Below are positions 35,785 to 44,045 of a stretch of 64,000 nt of DNA, one piece after another. Numbering within the stretch: the first letter of the stretch is position 1; every line of letters starts with the position of its first letter. Source of the stretch: Flavobacterium saliperosum (GTDB lineage Bacteria > Bacteroidota > Bacteroidia > Flavobacteriales > Flavobacteriaceae). The stretch covers positions 396,768-460,767 of the forward strand of contig NZ_FMTY01000002.1 in the NCBI RefSeq assembly GCF_900100625.1, read 5' to 3'. The position numbers and the translations under genes are program-made. The notes under the pieces were generated by a model. That model saw nothing but the letters and a program-made list of their open reading frames with translations. It ran no database searches and had not been told where the DNA came from.

Positions 35785-37895
35785 GTATTACGCAGGAAAA
35801 CAAATACATTGACAGAGAAAAAAGTTGGCTTGCCTTTAATGCCAGAGTACTTCAGGAAGCTGCAGATGAGACAGTTCCATTATTAGACCGATTACGTTTT
35901 TTAGGAATTTTTTCCAATAACCTGGATGAATTTTTCCGTGTACGTTATGCGGCAATCCGTCGTTTGAATTCGGAAGGAATTTCCGGAGAAAAAATCCTCG
36001 GAGGCATCACTGCAGAACAATTACTGAAAGACATTACCGAAATCGTTATCGAACAACAATCGGAAAGTTTACGTATTCTGAGCGTTATCGAAAAAATGCT
36101 GGAAAAGGAAAACATTTTCATCATTAACGAGCGGGAAATCAATAAGGAACAAAAAAAGTTCATTCATGATTTCTTTATTCAGAAAGTGGGTCCGGAATTG
36201 GTAACCATTATCCTTAACGATTTGGATGAATTCCCGTTGTTGAAAGACACTTCGGGCTATCTGGCAGTGAAATTGGTAATGAAATCCAAACCGCAAAACA
36301 CCATTCTTTCCAAAATCATTCAGAAGAAAGAAGTGCGTTATGCCGTTATCGAAATCCCAAAAACCATCAACCGATTTGTGGTGCTTCCATCGAGTACCGA
36401 CAAACAATACATCATTCTTTTAGACGATGTAATCCGTGATAATCTCGACAGTATTTTCAATATTTTCGATTATGAAAGCATTTCGGCCCACATGATAAAA
36501 ATTACCCGTGATGCCGAATTGGATATCGATGCCGATTTGAACAAAAGTTTCATGGAAAAGATTTCTTCGAGTGTGAAAGACCGACGAATAGGGGAACCCG
36601 TACGTTTTGTTTACGATCAGTCCATTGAGAAAGATACCCTGGCATTCTTCCTGACCCGAATGGGAATCGATGCAACCGACAGTTTAATACCCGGCGGACG
36701 TTATCATAACCGTCGTGATTACATGGATTTTCCAAACTTAGGTCGTTATGACTTGCTAACCAAACAAAACACACCGCTTCCGGTAGTCGGACTCAATCTG
36801 GAAGGCAGTATCCTTGAAAAAATAAAAGACAAAGATTATCTGGTAAACGCCCCTTATCAGTCGTTCTCATACATCATTAAGTTTCTTCGTGAAGCGGCTT
36901 TGGACCCTAAAGTGGTTTCCATTAAGATTACCTTGTATCGTCTGGCAAAGAACTCACAAATCATCAGTTCGCTTATCAATGCCGCCAAAAACGGTAAAAA
37001 AGTGGTGGTACAGATTGAATTGCAGGCCCGTTTTGATGAAGCCAGTAATATTTCCTATGCCGAAATGATGCAAACGGAAGGAATCGAGCTGATTTTTGGG
37101 GTAAAAGGATTGAAAGTACACAGCAAGATTTGTGTAATTGAGCGGATGGAAGAAGGCAAGGTGAAACGTTACGGCATCATTTCCACCGGAAATTTCAATG
37201 AAGGTACCGCAAAAGTCTACACTGATGTTACTTTATTTACAAGTCACGTTCAGATTATGCGTGATGTTTCGAAGATTTTCGAGTTTTTTGATGTGAACTA
37301 CCGCGTCTATCGTTACAAACATTTATTGGTTTCACCACATTATACGCGTTCCAAATTTTATAAGCTGATTGAAAGGGAAATTTTACATGCCCAGGCGGGA
37401 AGAGAAGCTTATATCAAGTTGAAAATGAATAGCTTGTCTGACTTTAAGATGATTGATAAACTATACGATGCCAGTAGAGCCGGAGTAAAAGTACAATTGA
37501 TTATAAGAGGTATTTGCTCCCTGATTCCGGGTGTTCCGGGGATGAGTGAAAACATCGAAGCCATCAGTATTGTAGACAATTACCTGGAGCATTCGCGTGT
37601 TTATATTTTTGCCAATGACGGCAATCCGGATGTTTACATTTCATCGGCTGATTTTATGACGCGAAACTTAGACGCAAGGGTAGAGGTGAGTTGTCCGATT
37701 TATGATCCGGAAATCAAACAGGAAATGCTGGAAACCTTTGAAATCGGTTGGAAAGCAAATGTAAAAGCCCGACTGCATTCGGAAAAGCTGGATAATCAAT
37801 ACCGAAAACAACCGGACCAGAAAATGTTCCGTGCCCAACATGAAATGTATAAATATTACTGTGATAAACTGGAAGTAATTACGGAAAAGATATAG
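35781..37895 (+). CDS. ppk1: polyphosphate kinase 1
   Basis: 704 residues. The start at 35781 overlaps the sixA stop (ATGA) and gives the conserved N-terminus YIDREKSWLAFNARVLQEA. Two phospholipase-D-like active-site histidines are present: H447 in KVHSKICVIE (the autophosphorylated one) and H604 in EHSRVYIFAND. FSTGNFNEGTAKVYTD-type sequence follows the first. The enzyme builds polyphosphate from ATP. ppx follows 46 bases downstream. Confidence 0.97.
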   Translation: MSITQENKYIDREKSWLAFNARVLQEAADETVPLLDRLRFLGIFSNNLDEFFRVRYAAIRRLNSEGISGEKILGGITAEQLLKDITEIVIEQQSESLRILSVIEKMLEKENIFIINEREINKEQKKFIHDFFIQKVGPELVTIILNDLDEFPLLKDTSGYLAVKLVMKSKPQNTILSKIIQKKEVRYAVIEIPKTINRFVVLPSSTDKQYIILLDDVIRDNLDSIFNIFDYESISAHMIKITRDAELDIDADLNKSFMEKISSSVKDRRIGEPVRFVYDQSIEKDTLAFFLTRMGIDATDSLIPGGRYHNRRDYMDFPNLGRYDLLTKQNTPLPVVGLNLEGSILEKIKDKDYLVNAPYQSFSYIIKFLREAALDPKVVSIKITLYRLAKNSQIISSLINAAKNGKKVVVQIELQARFDEASNISYAEMMQTEGIELIFGVKGLKVHSKICVIERMEEGKVKRYGIISTGNFNEGTAKVYTDVTLFTSHVQIMRDVSKIFEFFDVNYRVYRYKHLLVSPHYTRSKFYKLIEREILHAQAGREAYIKLKMNSLSDFKMIDKLYDASRAGVKVQLIIRGICSLIPGVPGMSENIEAISIVDNYLEHSRVYIFANDGNPDVYISSADFMTRNLDARVEVSCPIYDPEIKQEMLETFEIGWKANVKARLHSEKLDNQYRKQPDQKMFRAQHEMYKYYCDKLEVITEKI

Positions 37896-37941
37896 TGGTG
37901 TTCAAATGCCCAATAAAATAAAATAAACGAATCAATCCTAA

Positions 37942-38832
37942 ATGATTTCAATTAAAAAATATGCCGCAATTGATATTGGTTCCAATGCCATGCGATTGCT
38001 TATTACCAATATTATCGAGCAACCCGGAAAAGAAACGCAGTTTAATAAAAGTGCCTTAATCCGCGTACCAATTCGTTTGGGACAGGATGCTTTTACGGTT
38101 GGCGAAATTACGGAAGAGAATGTCGACCGTATGATTGATGCCATGAAAGCGTTTAAATTACTGATGAAAGTATATAAAGTGGAACGTTATATGGCGTGCG
38201 CTACTTCTGCTATGCGTGAGGCTTATAACGGAAAAGAGGTTACTGAAATCATCAAGAAAAAAGCCGACGTGAAAATTGAAATTATCGATGGTAAAAAAGA
38301 AGCGGCTATTATTGCTTCATCCGATTTACATCACTTCATAAAAACCGATCAAACCTATTTGTATGTAGATGTGGGAGGTGGTAGTACCGAATTTTCGTTA
38401 TTCTCGGAAGGGAAAATGATTGCTTCAAAATCCTTCAAAAACGGAACCGTTCGTTTGCTGAACAATATGGTAAACGACGTAGTTTGGCAGGAAATTGAAA
38501 AATGGATTAAAGCGAATACTGAAGACTACGAAAACATAACGCTTATTGGTTCAGGCGGAAACATCAATAAGATTTTCAAATTATCCGGAAAAGCTCAGGA
38601 AAAACCGCTTTCCTATATTTATCTGAATTCCGAATACCAAAAATTGAACGCATTAAGCTACGAACAACGCATCGCCGAATTAGGTTTAAACACCGACCGC
38701 GCCGACGTAATCATCCACGCACTCCGCATATATCTAAACGCGATGAAGTGGAGTGGTGCCAGAAACATCTATGTTCCCAAAATCGGACTTTCCGATGGTA
38801 TCGTGAAAGCCATGTATAATGGGAAGATTTAG
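37942..38832 (+). CDS. ppx: exopolyphosphatase / Ppx-GppA phosphatase
   Basis: 296 residues, the short form holding only the two actin-like ATPase domains. KYAAIDIGSNAMRLLI is the first phosphate loop and YLYVDVGGGSTEFSLF the second, with LIGSGGNINKIFK later. It removes phosphate from polyphosphate ends or hydrolyses pppGpp. Its place after ppk1 makes a synthesis-plus-degradation pair. The long C-terminal domain of E. coli Ppx is absent, as is normal for this family in Bacteroidota. Confidence 0.94.
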   Translation: MISIKKYAAIDIGSNAMRLLITNIIEQPGKETQFNKSALIRVPIRLGQDAFTVGEITEENVDRMIDAMKAFKLLMKVYKVERYMACATSAMREAYNGKEVTEIIKKKADVKIEIIDGKKEAAIIASSDLHHFIKTDQTYLYVDVGGGSTEFSLFSEGKMIASKSFKNGTVRLLNNMVNDVVWQEIEKWIKANTEDYENITLIGSGGNINKIFKLSGKAQEKPLSYIYLNSEYQKLNALSYEQRIAELGLNTDRADVIIHALRIYLNAMKWSGARNIYVPKIGLSDGIVKAMYNGKI

Positions 38833-38843
38833 TTGTAAGTTTT

Positions 38844-38948
38844 AAAGTGACAAAGTAGCTGAGTTTAAATTTCAAATAAAATTTTTCAATTTCTTTGAAG
38901 GATATAAAGGTTAATTTTGACTCAGTAAGTTAGCTACTTCGGCACTTT
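38844..38948. repeat. inverted pair of AAAGTG..GTAGCT..ACTCAG repeats
   Basis: AAAGTGACAAAGTAGCTGAGT (38844-38864) faces its near-reverse complement at 38920-38948, which has one extra 8-base unit. The two lie between convergent ppx and dnaX and could pair in either transcript. The units are of the same ACTCAGTA/ACTTAGCA type as the leader repeats elsewhere. Confidence 0.65.
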
Positions 38949-38957
38949 ATAACTCTT

Positions 38958-39672
38958 TTAAACATCCAAATCAAAAGTCTTACGCAACAATTCCATTGCC
39001 GGATTAATCGACTTTAACTTCTCATATTTCTCAATCGGAGTAAAAGCATACTTTGTTTCTGTTACTTCATTTACATGCACGTCAATTACTATGTCGTGGT
39101 TGTGCAATTTTCCGCGTAAATACCCTAGCAATTCCGTTTTATTGGCATCAAAATCTACTTTTGAACCTTCGTTGGGCAACTCCAATTTTATGGTAGTTCC
39201 TTCCAAAGTAGGATCGTTGATAAGCATGTAGGTTGCCATAATTTTTTGGCCTTTATCACTCAGTTTCTGAGCAAAATTGGTCCATTGCAGTAACATATCC
39301 GTTTCTGTGAAAGGTTCTTTCGGTAATTCGTCGTGATGTCTGACAGTAGCTTTTTGAGATGCTTCTAATTCCCGTTTAGCCTTTATACTGGCTAAGGATA
39401 AAGCAGAAACTTTGGTTCCGTTTGTAGGTTCCGATATTGCTAACGGTTTTATTTCCGGAGCAACGGGTAGTACTATTTGCTGAGTTTCAACAACATTTGG
39501 AGTAGCAACAGTGTCGTTTGAAATTTCAACCGCATTCGGAATTTCCTTTTCCACAGCAATTGATTGGGTATTTTCAACCGGAAGCGCAACTTTAGGTTTT
39601 ACTTCAGTAATGGAATATCCGGAATTTCGATAATATGTGGGCGGAATTATAAAGGACTCAGCTTTTTTTTTT
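38958..39672 (-). CDS. dnaX: DnaX tau-specific C-terminal part, reached by frameshift
   Basis: This frame continues DnaX after a -1 shift at the A10 tract (39663-39672). Together with the upstream frame it gives a 591-residue tau. The segment starts KAESFIIPPTYYRNSG and ends in the conserved FTETDMLLQWTNFAQKLSDKG to ELLRKTFDLDV domain that binds the polymerase alpha subunit and DnaB in tau. There is no good independent start: a GTG at 39554 has no leader. So I treat it as the 3' part of dnaX, not as a separate gene. Confidence 0.85.
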
Positions 39673-40732
39673 CTCCATCAAAAGTGATAGAGGCAAGCTG
39701 CATTAAACAAAGTTCAACCAAAAGACGTTGGTTTTGCGACACTTTATATTTCAAATCACATTCGTTAGCAACAGTAATTCCTTGTAAAAGAAACTCCTGT
39801 GAGGCTTTCTGCGCCTGATCGTAATACAATTTTTGTGCGTGTTCTCCGGCTTCCAATAAAATCAAGGTAGCTGGGTTTTTAGAAACCAACAAATCTCTGA
39901 AATGCGAAGCCAATCCGGAAACAAAATGATGTCCGTCAAAACCTTTCGCTAAAATATCATTGTAAGCCAACAGCAATTCCGGAATTTTGTTTTCCAGAAT
40001 CAAATCGGTCACTTTAACATAGTATTCAAAATCAAGTACGTTCAGATTTTCCGTTACCGCCTGACGTGTTAAGTTATTTCCGCAAAAGGAAACCACACGG
40101 TCAAAAATCGATAACGCATCACGCATCGCACCATCGGCTTTTTGCGCTATAATATGCAAAGCATCGTCTTCAAAAGTAATATTCTGACTCGCAGCTACTT
40201 CTGCCAAATGATTCTTAGCGTCTTTAACGGTAATTCGTTTGAAGTCAAATATCTGACAACGCGATAAAATCGTTGGAATAATTTTGTGTTTTTCCGTAGT
40301 GGCCAAAATGAATATCGCATGACGTGGCGGCTCTTCCAAAGTTTTCAGAAAAGCGTTGAAAGCAGCCTGAGATAACATGTGTACCTCGTCAATAATATAA
40401 ACCTTATATTTTCCGGTTTGTGGCGGGATGCGAACCTGATCAATCAGGTTACGGATATCGTCTACCGAGTTGTTGGAAGCCGCATCCAATTCAAATACGT
40501 TGAACGCAAAATCTTCATACGGATCGTCATAGCCTTCCTGATTAATTTTTCGGGCAAGGATACGTGCGCAAGTCGTTTTTCCAACACCACGCGGACCCGT
40601 GAATAACAAAGCCTGCGCAAGGTGATTGCTTTCTATGGCATTCAGTAACGTATTGGTAATAGCCTGTTGCCCAACTACGTCCTTAAACGTTTGGGGTCTG
40701 TATTTACGGGCTGATACAACGAATTGTTCCAT
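39647..40732 (-). CDS. dnaX: DNA polymerase III clamp-loader subunit DnaX (gamma-length product)
   Basis: 361 residues in the zero frame. Walker A GPRGVGKTT, the DEVHML box, the SRC motif (LSRCQIFDF) and the collar domain are complete, so this alone is a working gamma-like clamp-loader subunit. Unusually for DnaX, the four zinc cysteines are reduced; only C56 in TTCARILARK is seen near that place. The frame ends seven codons after E354-K-K-K, encoded by GAA plus an A10 tract on the coding strand; a -1 shift there leads into the tau C-terminus. Confidence 0.95.
   Translation of the reverse strand: MEQFVVSARKYRPQTFKDVVGQQAITNTLLNAIESNHLAQALLFTGPRGVGKTTCARILARKINQEGYDDPYEDFAFNVFELDAASNNSVDDIRNLIDQVRIPPQTGKYKVYIIDEVHMLSQAAFNAFLKTLEEPPRHAIFILATTEKHKIIPTILSRCQIFDFKRITVKDAKNHLAEVAASQNITFEDDALHIIAQKADGAMRDALSIFDRVVSFCGNNLTRQAVTENLNVLDFEYYVKVTDLILENKIPELLLAYNDILAKGFDGHHFVSGLASHFRDLLVSKNPATLILLEAGEHAQKLYYDQAQKASQEFLLQGITVANECDLKYKVSQNQRLLVELCLMQLASITFDGEKKKLSPL
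39661..39676 (-). promoter_or_regulatory. A10 slippery sequence in dnaX (frameshift or transcriptional slippage)
   Basis: On the coding strand the sequence is GGAG-A10-GCTGAG. It contains A-AAA-AAG, the E. coli dnaX -1 heptamer, inside a ten-A run long enough for RNA polymerase slippage as in Thermus dnaX. A GGAG tract lies immediately upstream. No strong downstream hairpin is visible. Confidence 0.7.
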
Positions 40733-40817
40733 AGAAATTTATTGGAATACAAATATAGAGTATTTGTTGATTTAGGGATTAGGCAATTCGTTAATTTGAA
40801 GAAAAGTTATTCACAAA

Positions 40818-41120
40818 TCATTTTTGGTTTCTTTTTATGGAAAGATCAATCAGGATTCTGGCAGCTTCGCTTTCGGAATTTGCTGAAAACCCAGTTACAA
40901 ATACACCTTTTTTGCCGTTCTTTAATGATTTAATGCCATAAACGGTTGCTTCGTCATCCGGATTGGTGTCTCCCTCATAGCGGTATATATGAACAATTTC
41001 AAAGTTTTCGGGATGGGATACAATTTCATTTTCATGAATGTTGAAATCATGATTAAATCCGTTTTCATTCAATTCGTCTAAAGCTTCGGAAACCGTTGCG
41101 TAATGATACGTGTGAGCCAT
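40818..41120 (-). CDS. small conserved protein, tandem paralog A
   Basis: 100 residues from the ATG at 41120 (a start three codons upstream is less likely, because the paralog also begins M-x-H-T-Y). It shares about three fifths of its residues with the protein at 41189, including [23 protein letters not shown] and KKGVFV. No catalytic motif is evident. Flavobacterial genomes contain this family, but I do not know a function. Confidence 0.75.
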   Translation of the reverse strand: MAHTYHYATVSEALDELNENGFNHDFNIHENEIVSHPENFEIVHIYRYEGDTNPDDEATVYGIKSLKNGKKGVFVTGFSANSESEAARILIDLSIKRNQK

Positions 41121-41188
41121 AATGTGCAAGTTTTTGATTAAACGGATATTTTAAGAGACTATATAATGATGATTTGGATGATTTCAAC

Positions 41189-41497
41189 TTACAGACTTCT
41201 TCTTGCTTTAATGGAAAGACCAATCAGAAAACGAGCAGAAGCACTTTCGGAATTCGCTGCGTAACCGGACACAAAGACGCCTTTTTTATCGGATTTGGAT
41301 TTGGATCTTATGCCGTAAACTGTGGCTTCATCGTCCGGATTGGAATCGCCTTCGTAGCGATAAATATGCACAATTTCAAAATCATGCGGATTGCTTTTAA
41401 ATTCGCTGTCATTTATATTGAAATCAAAGACAAAACCCAATTCTTTGAGTTCCTGTAAAGCCTTAGAAACACTCGCGTAGTTATATGTATGTACCAT
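41189..41497 (-). CDS. small conserved protein, tandem paralog B
   Basis: 102 residues beginning [22 protein letters not shown]. The central block [24 protein letters not shown] is nearly identical to paralog A; the C-terminal helix differs. The pair arose by tandem duplication with 68 bases between them. It is divergent from rnpB. Confidence 0.75.
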   Translation of the reverse strand: MVHTYNYASVSKALQELKELGFVFDFNINDSEFKSNPHDFEIVHIYRYEGDSNPDDEATVYGIRSKSKSDKKGVFVSGYAANSESASARFLIGLSIKARRSL

Positions 41498-41611
41498 GAT
41501 TTGAAAAATATTGATTTAGGGATATTAAATTTACGATTTTTATAAACGCTTTTTGCAGAAACTAATGTTAAAGTGTTTCTTTAAAAAATAATTTTGGCCA
41601 ATTATTTATCG

Positions 41612-41619
41612 TAAGTTTG
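41612..41619 (+). promoter_or_regulatory. -7 box of rnpB
   Basis: TAAGTTTG ends four bases before the RNA 5' end at 41624. A TTTG lies 15 bases upstream (41593-41596), closer than the 19 seen elsewhere, so the -33 is unclear. Confidence 0.5.
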
Positions 41620-41623
41620 CACC

Positions 41624-41940
41624 GCAGACCGCCTTATCGTCGTTCCGTCCCGATAGCTATCGGGAAATCGGGAGGGAGGAAAGTCCGGACACCACAGAGT
41701 AGCATAGCGGGTAACGCCCGTCCGTCGAGAGGCGAGGACAAGTGCAACAGAAAGTATGTACAGGTAATGCTGTAGTGAAACCAGGTAAACTCTATGCGGT
41801 GAAATGCCAAGTATATCAGCATTTAAGGGCGACTCGTCCGTTGTTGAAGGGTAGGCAGCTTGAGTTATTCAGTAATGGATAATCTAGATAAATGATAAGG
41901 GTCAATTTCGATTGATACAGAATCCGGCTTACAGGTCTGC
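41624..41940 (+). ncRNA. rnpB: RNase P RNA (class A)
   Basis: 317 bases. Terminal helix P1 is GCAGACC (41624-41630) with GGTCTGC (41934-41940). The universal cores are present: GAGGAAAGTCCGGAC near 41680, CAACAGAAAG, and CAGAATCCGGCTTACAGG near 41918. The RNA is the catalytic part of RNase P, which trims tRNA 5' ends. The P3 helix region contains a perfect palindrome TCCCGATAGCTATCGGGA (41649-41666). A T-run follows at 41942. Confidence 0.96.
41649..41666. repeat. perfect palindrome inside rnpB P3 region
   Basis: TCCCGATAGCTATCGGGA is a perfect 18-base inverted repeat. A related palindrome, CCCGATAAAATCGGG, occupies the anticodon arm of the tRNA remnant at 58164-58180. Confidence 0.8.
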
Positions 41941-41967
41941 ATTTTTTTTAACTCTCAATTTAAAATC

Positions 41968-42426
41968 ATGGTACTGGATTTTCTTAAAAGTCTTTTCGGA
42001 AATAAAACAAATGATAACGAAACTAAAGTTTTTTATGATTCCAAATTAGGTAAACTGACTTGTGAATTCGACAGAAAAAAAGACGAATTTTTCTTTTGGA
42101 ATGCGATTTTAACCAACATCAATAACGATAAATCCGAAACTACGATAACAATCGAAGGAGATGTAAACTGTCCCAATTCAGGTTTACTGGATTCCGCATA
42201 CAAAATCATTGATAACTTAAACAGTATTACTGCAGATGTTCAAAACGGACTGAACAGTAAATACCCTGAAAAAAGCATTGATTTATCAAAAGGTTACGTT
42301 TTAGATGATATCAGTTTTTATACTGATGATGAAGTAGAATATGAAATGGAATTTACTTCAGACGATCAGGAAATGGTTTCCGTATCTTTTAAAAATAATT
42401 TAATTACAGAATTGGACTTGTATTAA
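41968..42426 (+). CDS. hypothetical cytoplasmic protein
   Basis: 152 residues, acidic, no signal peptide. Predicted alternate beta and helix segments (KVFYDSKLGKLTCEFDRKKDEFFFW, ETTITIEGDVNCPNSGLLDSAY, DDEVEYEMEFTSDDQEM). I recognise no family with certainty; the DFYDSKLGK-type start resembles proteins of the DUF2262 group. It starts 27 bases after rnpB and could be read by transcription through the weak T-run. Its stop overlaps that of rsmD by four bases. Confidence 0.65.
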   Translation: MVLDFLKSLFGNKTNDNETKVFYDSKLGKLTCEFDRKKDEFFFWNAILTNINNDKSETTITIEGDVNCPNSGLLDSAYKIIDNLNSITADVQNGLNSKYPEKSIDLSKGYVLDDISFYTDDEVEYEMEFTSDDQEMVSVSFKNNLITELDLY

Positions 42427-43007
42427 CTGTCCGTTTCATCTTCTTCCTCTTCCATTTCTTCCTCACTTTGTTCAAATTCAAAGAAGGAAAAAACCGAACC
42501 ACCGTAATTTCTGTCGAAAGAAAAGTTATCCATGTGACTGAGTTTGGTGTGTTTGGAATGTTCAACCACCATCATGCCGTCTTCTTCCAGTAATTCGTTT
42601 TCAAAAACCAATTGGATAACTTTTTCAAACTCTTTTTGCTCCATTCCATAAGGAGGATCGGCAAAAATAATGTCGTAACTTCCTTTGCTTTTTTCCAGAA
42701 ATTTGAAAACATCACTTTTAATAGGTGTAATATCAAAGTCGAATTCCTGAGCTGTTTTTCTGATGAAATTGATACACCCCATGTCGCCGTCAACACTGGT
42801 GATGGGTTCACAACCGCGGGAAGCAAACTCGTAACTAATGTTTCCGGTACCGGCAAACAAATCCAATACTTTCAATTCACTGAAATTGAAGTGGTTGTTT
42901 AAAATATTAAACAAGGCTTCTTTAGACATATCCGTAGTAGGACGAACAGGCAGGTTTTTTGGCGGACTGATGCGTCTTCCTTTATATTTTCCGGAAATTA
43001 TTCTCAT
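42423..43007 (-). CDS. rsmD: 16S rRNA (guanine966-N2)-methyltransferase
   Basis: 194 residues. MRIISGKYKGRRI is the family start, SAM motif I is VLDLFAGTGNISYE, and the catalytic motif is FADPPYG. An unusual acidic tail (residues about 178-194, mostly E and D) follows the enzyme core. RsmD methylates G966 of 16S rRNA during 30S assembly. Its ATG overlaps the stop of the DUF3822 gene (ATGA), so translation is coupled. Confidence 0.95.
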   Translation of the reverse strand: MRIISGKYKGRRISPPKNLPVRPTTDMSKEALFNILNNHFNFSELKVLDLFAGTGNISYEFASRGCEPITSVDGDMGCINFIRKTAQEFDFDITPIKSDVFKFLEKSKGSYDIIFADPPYGMEQKEFEKVIQLVFENELLEEDGMMVVEHSKHTKLSHMDNFSFDRNYGGSVFSFFEFEQSEEEMEEEEDETDS

Positions 43008-43810
43008 GAATTCAGTAGGATATAATGTTGTAAAACTTCAGCCTCTGAAAGCGAATATTGCATTTCTAAATTTGAAGTGAATAATAATGAAATGTTGCGA
43101 ACATAGCGGTAGGCGATTTCAAAACACGGATGGTTTTCAGAAATTTTACCCAACAGAAAAACCGAAATGGTTTCCGGGTTTAACTGTAATTGTTCAAAGG
43201 TAAAAAGCAAATAGTAAACGAAATCTTCCGGCGTTTTGTATTCGAATGAATTATATAATAATAACTTTAAGTTATGCGCAATAATTATTTCAAAATGAGT
43301 ATCTTGAAAGTGAACAAAAACTTCTTTATCGAATTTATTTCTTGACAAACTCAACACTTTGGAAACCAAAACCGTATTCACGTTTTTATACTCAAAAGAA
43401 CCGAACTGATCAATCAGAAAATTATTGACATTCACAAACGGAACATGAACATTGATCATCTGATAAGTGTCCATTTCATCGTAGGTAAAGAAGTCGGTTT
43501 CGAAAACTTTGGTATTGTATTGCAGGTAACTTCCGAGGTAATTTTCGTCAAAAAGGGCTTTAGGAACAAAGGCGTTGAAATTGTTATCGTGCAAAACCAC
43601 AATTTCGTCGTAGGGTTTTGTTAACGCTGGGAAATCTACAAATGTGCGCCACAATTGGTCTTCTAACGATTGTGTATAATTGAATTTCACTTCCTGTAAA
43701 TCCAGTACTCTTTCGTTCAAAGTATCAAAAACACAAAAAGAAAGCCCGTTAAGCGCCACCTGAAGTGATAGTTTTTTATAATTTTTTGAAGCGATTGTAG
43801 CTGTAGTCAT
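43004..43810 (-). CDS. DUF3822 family protein
   Basis: 268 residues. Two similar halves and the conserved LSLQVALNGLSFCVFD start identify DUF3822, an actin/hexokinase-fold-like family confined to Bacteroidota. It is regularly found before rsmD, as here with a four-base overlap, suggesting a link to ribosome assembly, but nothing in the sequence proves it. Confidence 0.88.
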   Translation of the reverse strand: MTTATIASKNYKKLSLQVALNGLSFCVFDTLNERVLDLQEVKFNYTQSLEDQLWRTFVDFPALTKPYDEIVVLHDNNFNAFVPKALFDENYLGSYLQYNTKVFETDFFTYDEMDTYQMINVHVPFVNVNNFLIDQFGSFEYKNVNTVLVSKVLSLSRNKFDKEVFVHFQDTHFEIIIAHNLKLLLYNSFEYKTPEDFVYYLLFTFEQLQLNPETISVFLLGKISENHPCFEIAYRYVRNISLLFTSNLEMQYSLSEAEVLQHYILLNS

Positions 43811-43924
43811 ACGTTAAATCCGATTACGGCAAATTTACATTTTTTTTCCTACTGAAACCGGGATTGTGTTTAAATTCCTTGTTATCTTTGAAATCCGCTT
43901 AAAAGAAGCCAAAAGTTTTCTTTT

Positions 43925-43998
43925 AGCCCTGATTGTAGTGGAAATGACTTTAGCAAAGTTCAAACTTTGATAAAGTTATTGCAACGGAAAGCAGGAAA
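43925..43998 (+). ncRNA. conserved structured element, Flavo-1-like RNA candidate
   Basis: AGCCCTGATTG..AGTGGAAA..ACGGAAAGCAGGAAA matches by memory a conserved flavobacterial intergenic motif that I associate with the Flavo-1 RNA. It folds well: CCTG (43928-43931) with CAGG (43992-43995), AATGACTTTA (43943-43952) with TAAAGTTATT (43971-43980), and CAAAGTT (43954-43960) with AACTTTG (43963-43969). It lies 48 bases before the helicase gene. The family name is tentative. Confidence 0.5.
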
Positions 43999-44045
43999 AT
44001 GGATTAATTCACGCCCAAAGTTTTGCTCCAAAAATTAAATAATAA

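Noticed and set aside
38958..39554. Independent gene downstream of dnaX
   Set aside because: It only matches the DnaX C-terminus, its GTG start has no leader, and a -1 shift at A10 joins the frames exactly.
41634..41822. Minus-strand frame of 62 codons
   Set aside because: It lies wholly within RNase P RNA and is an accidental open frame.
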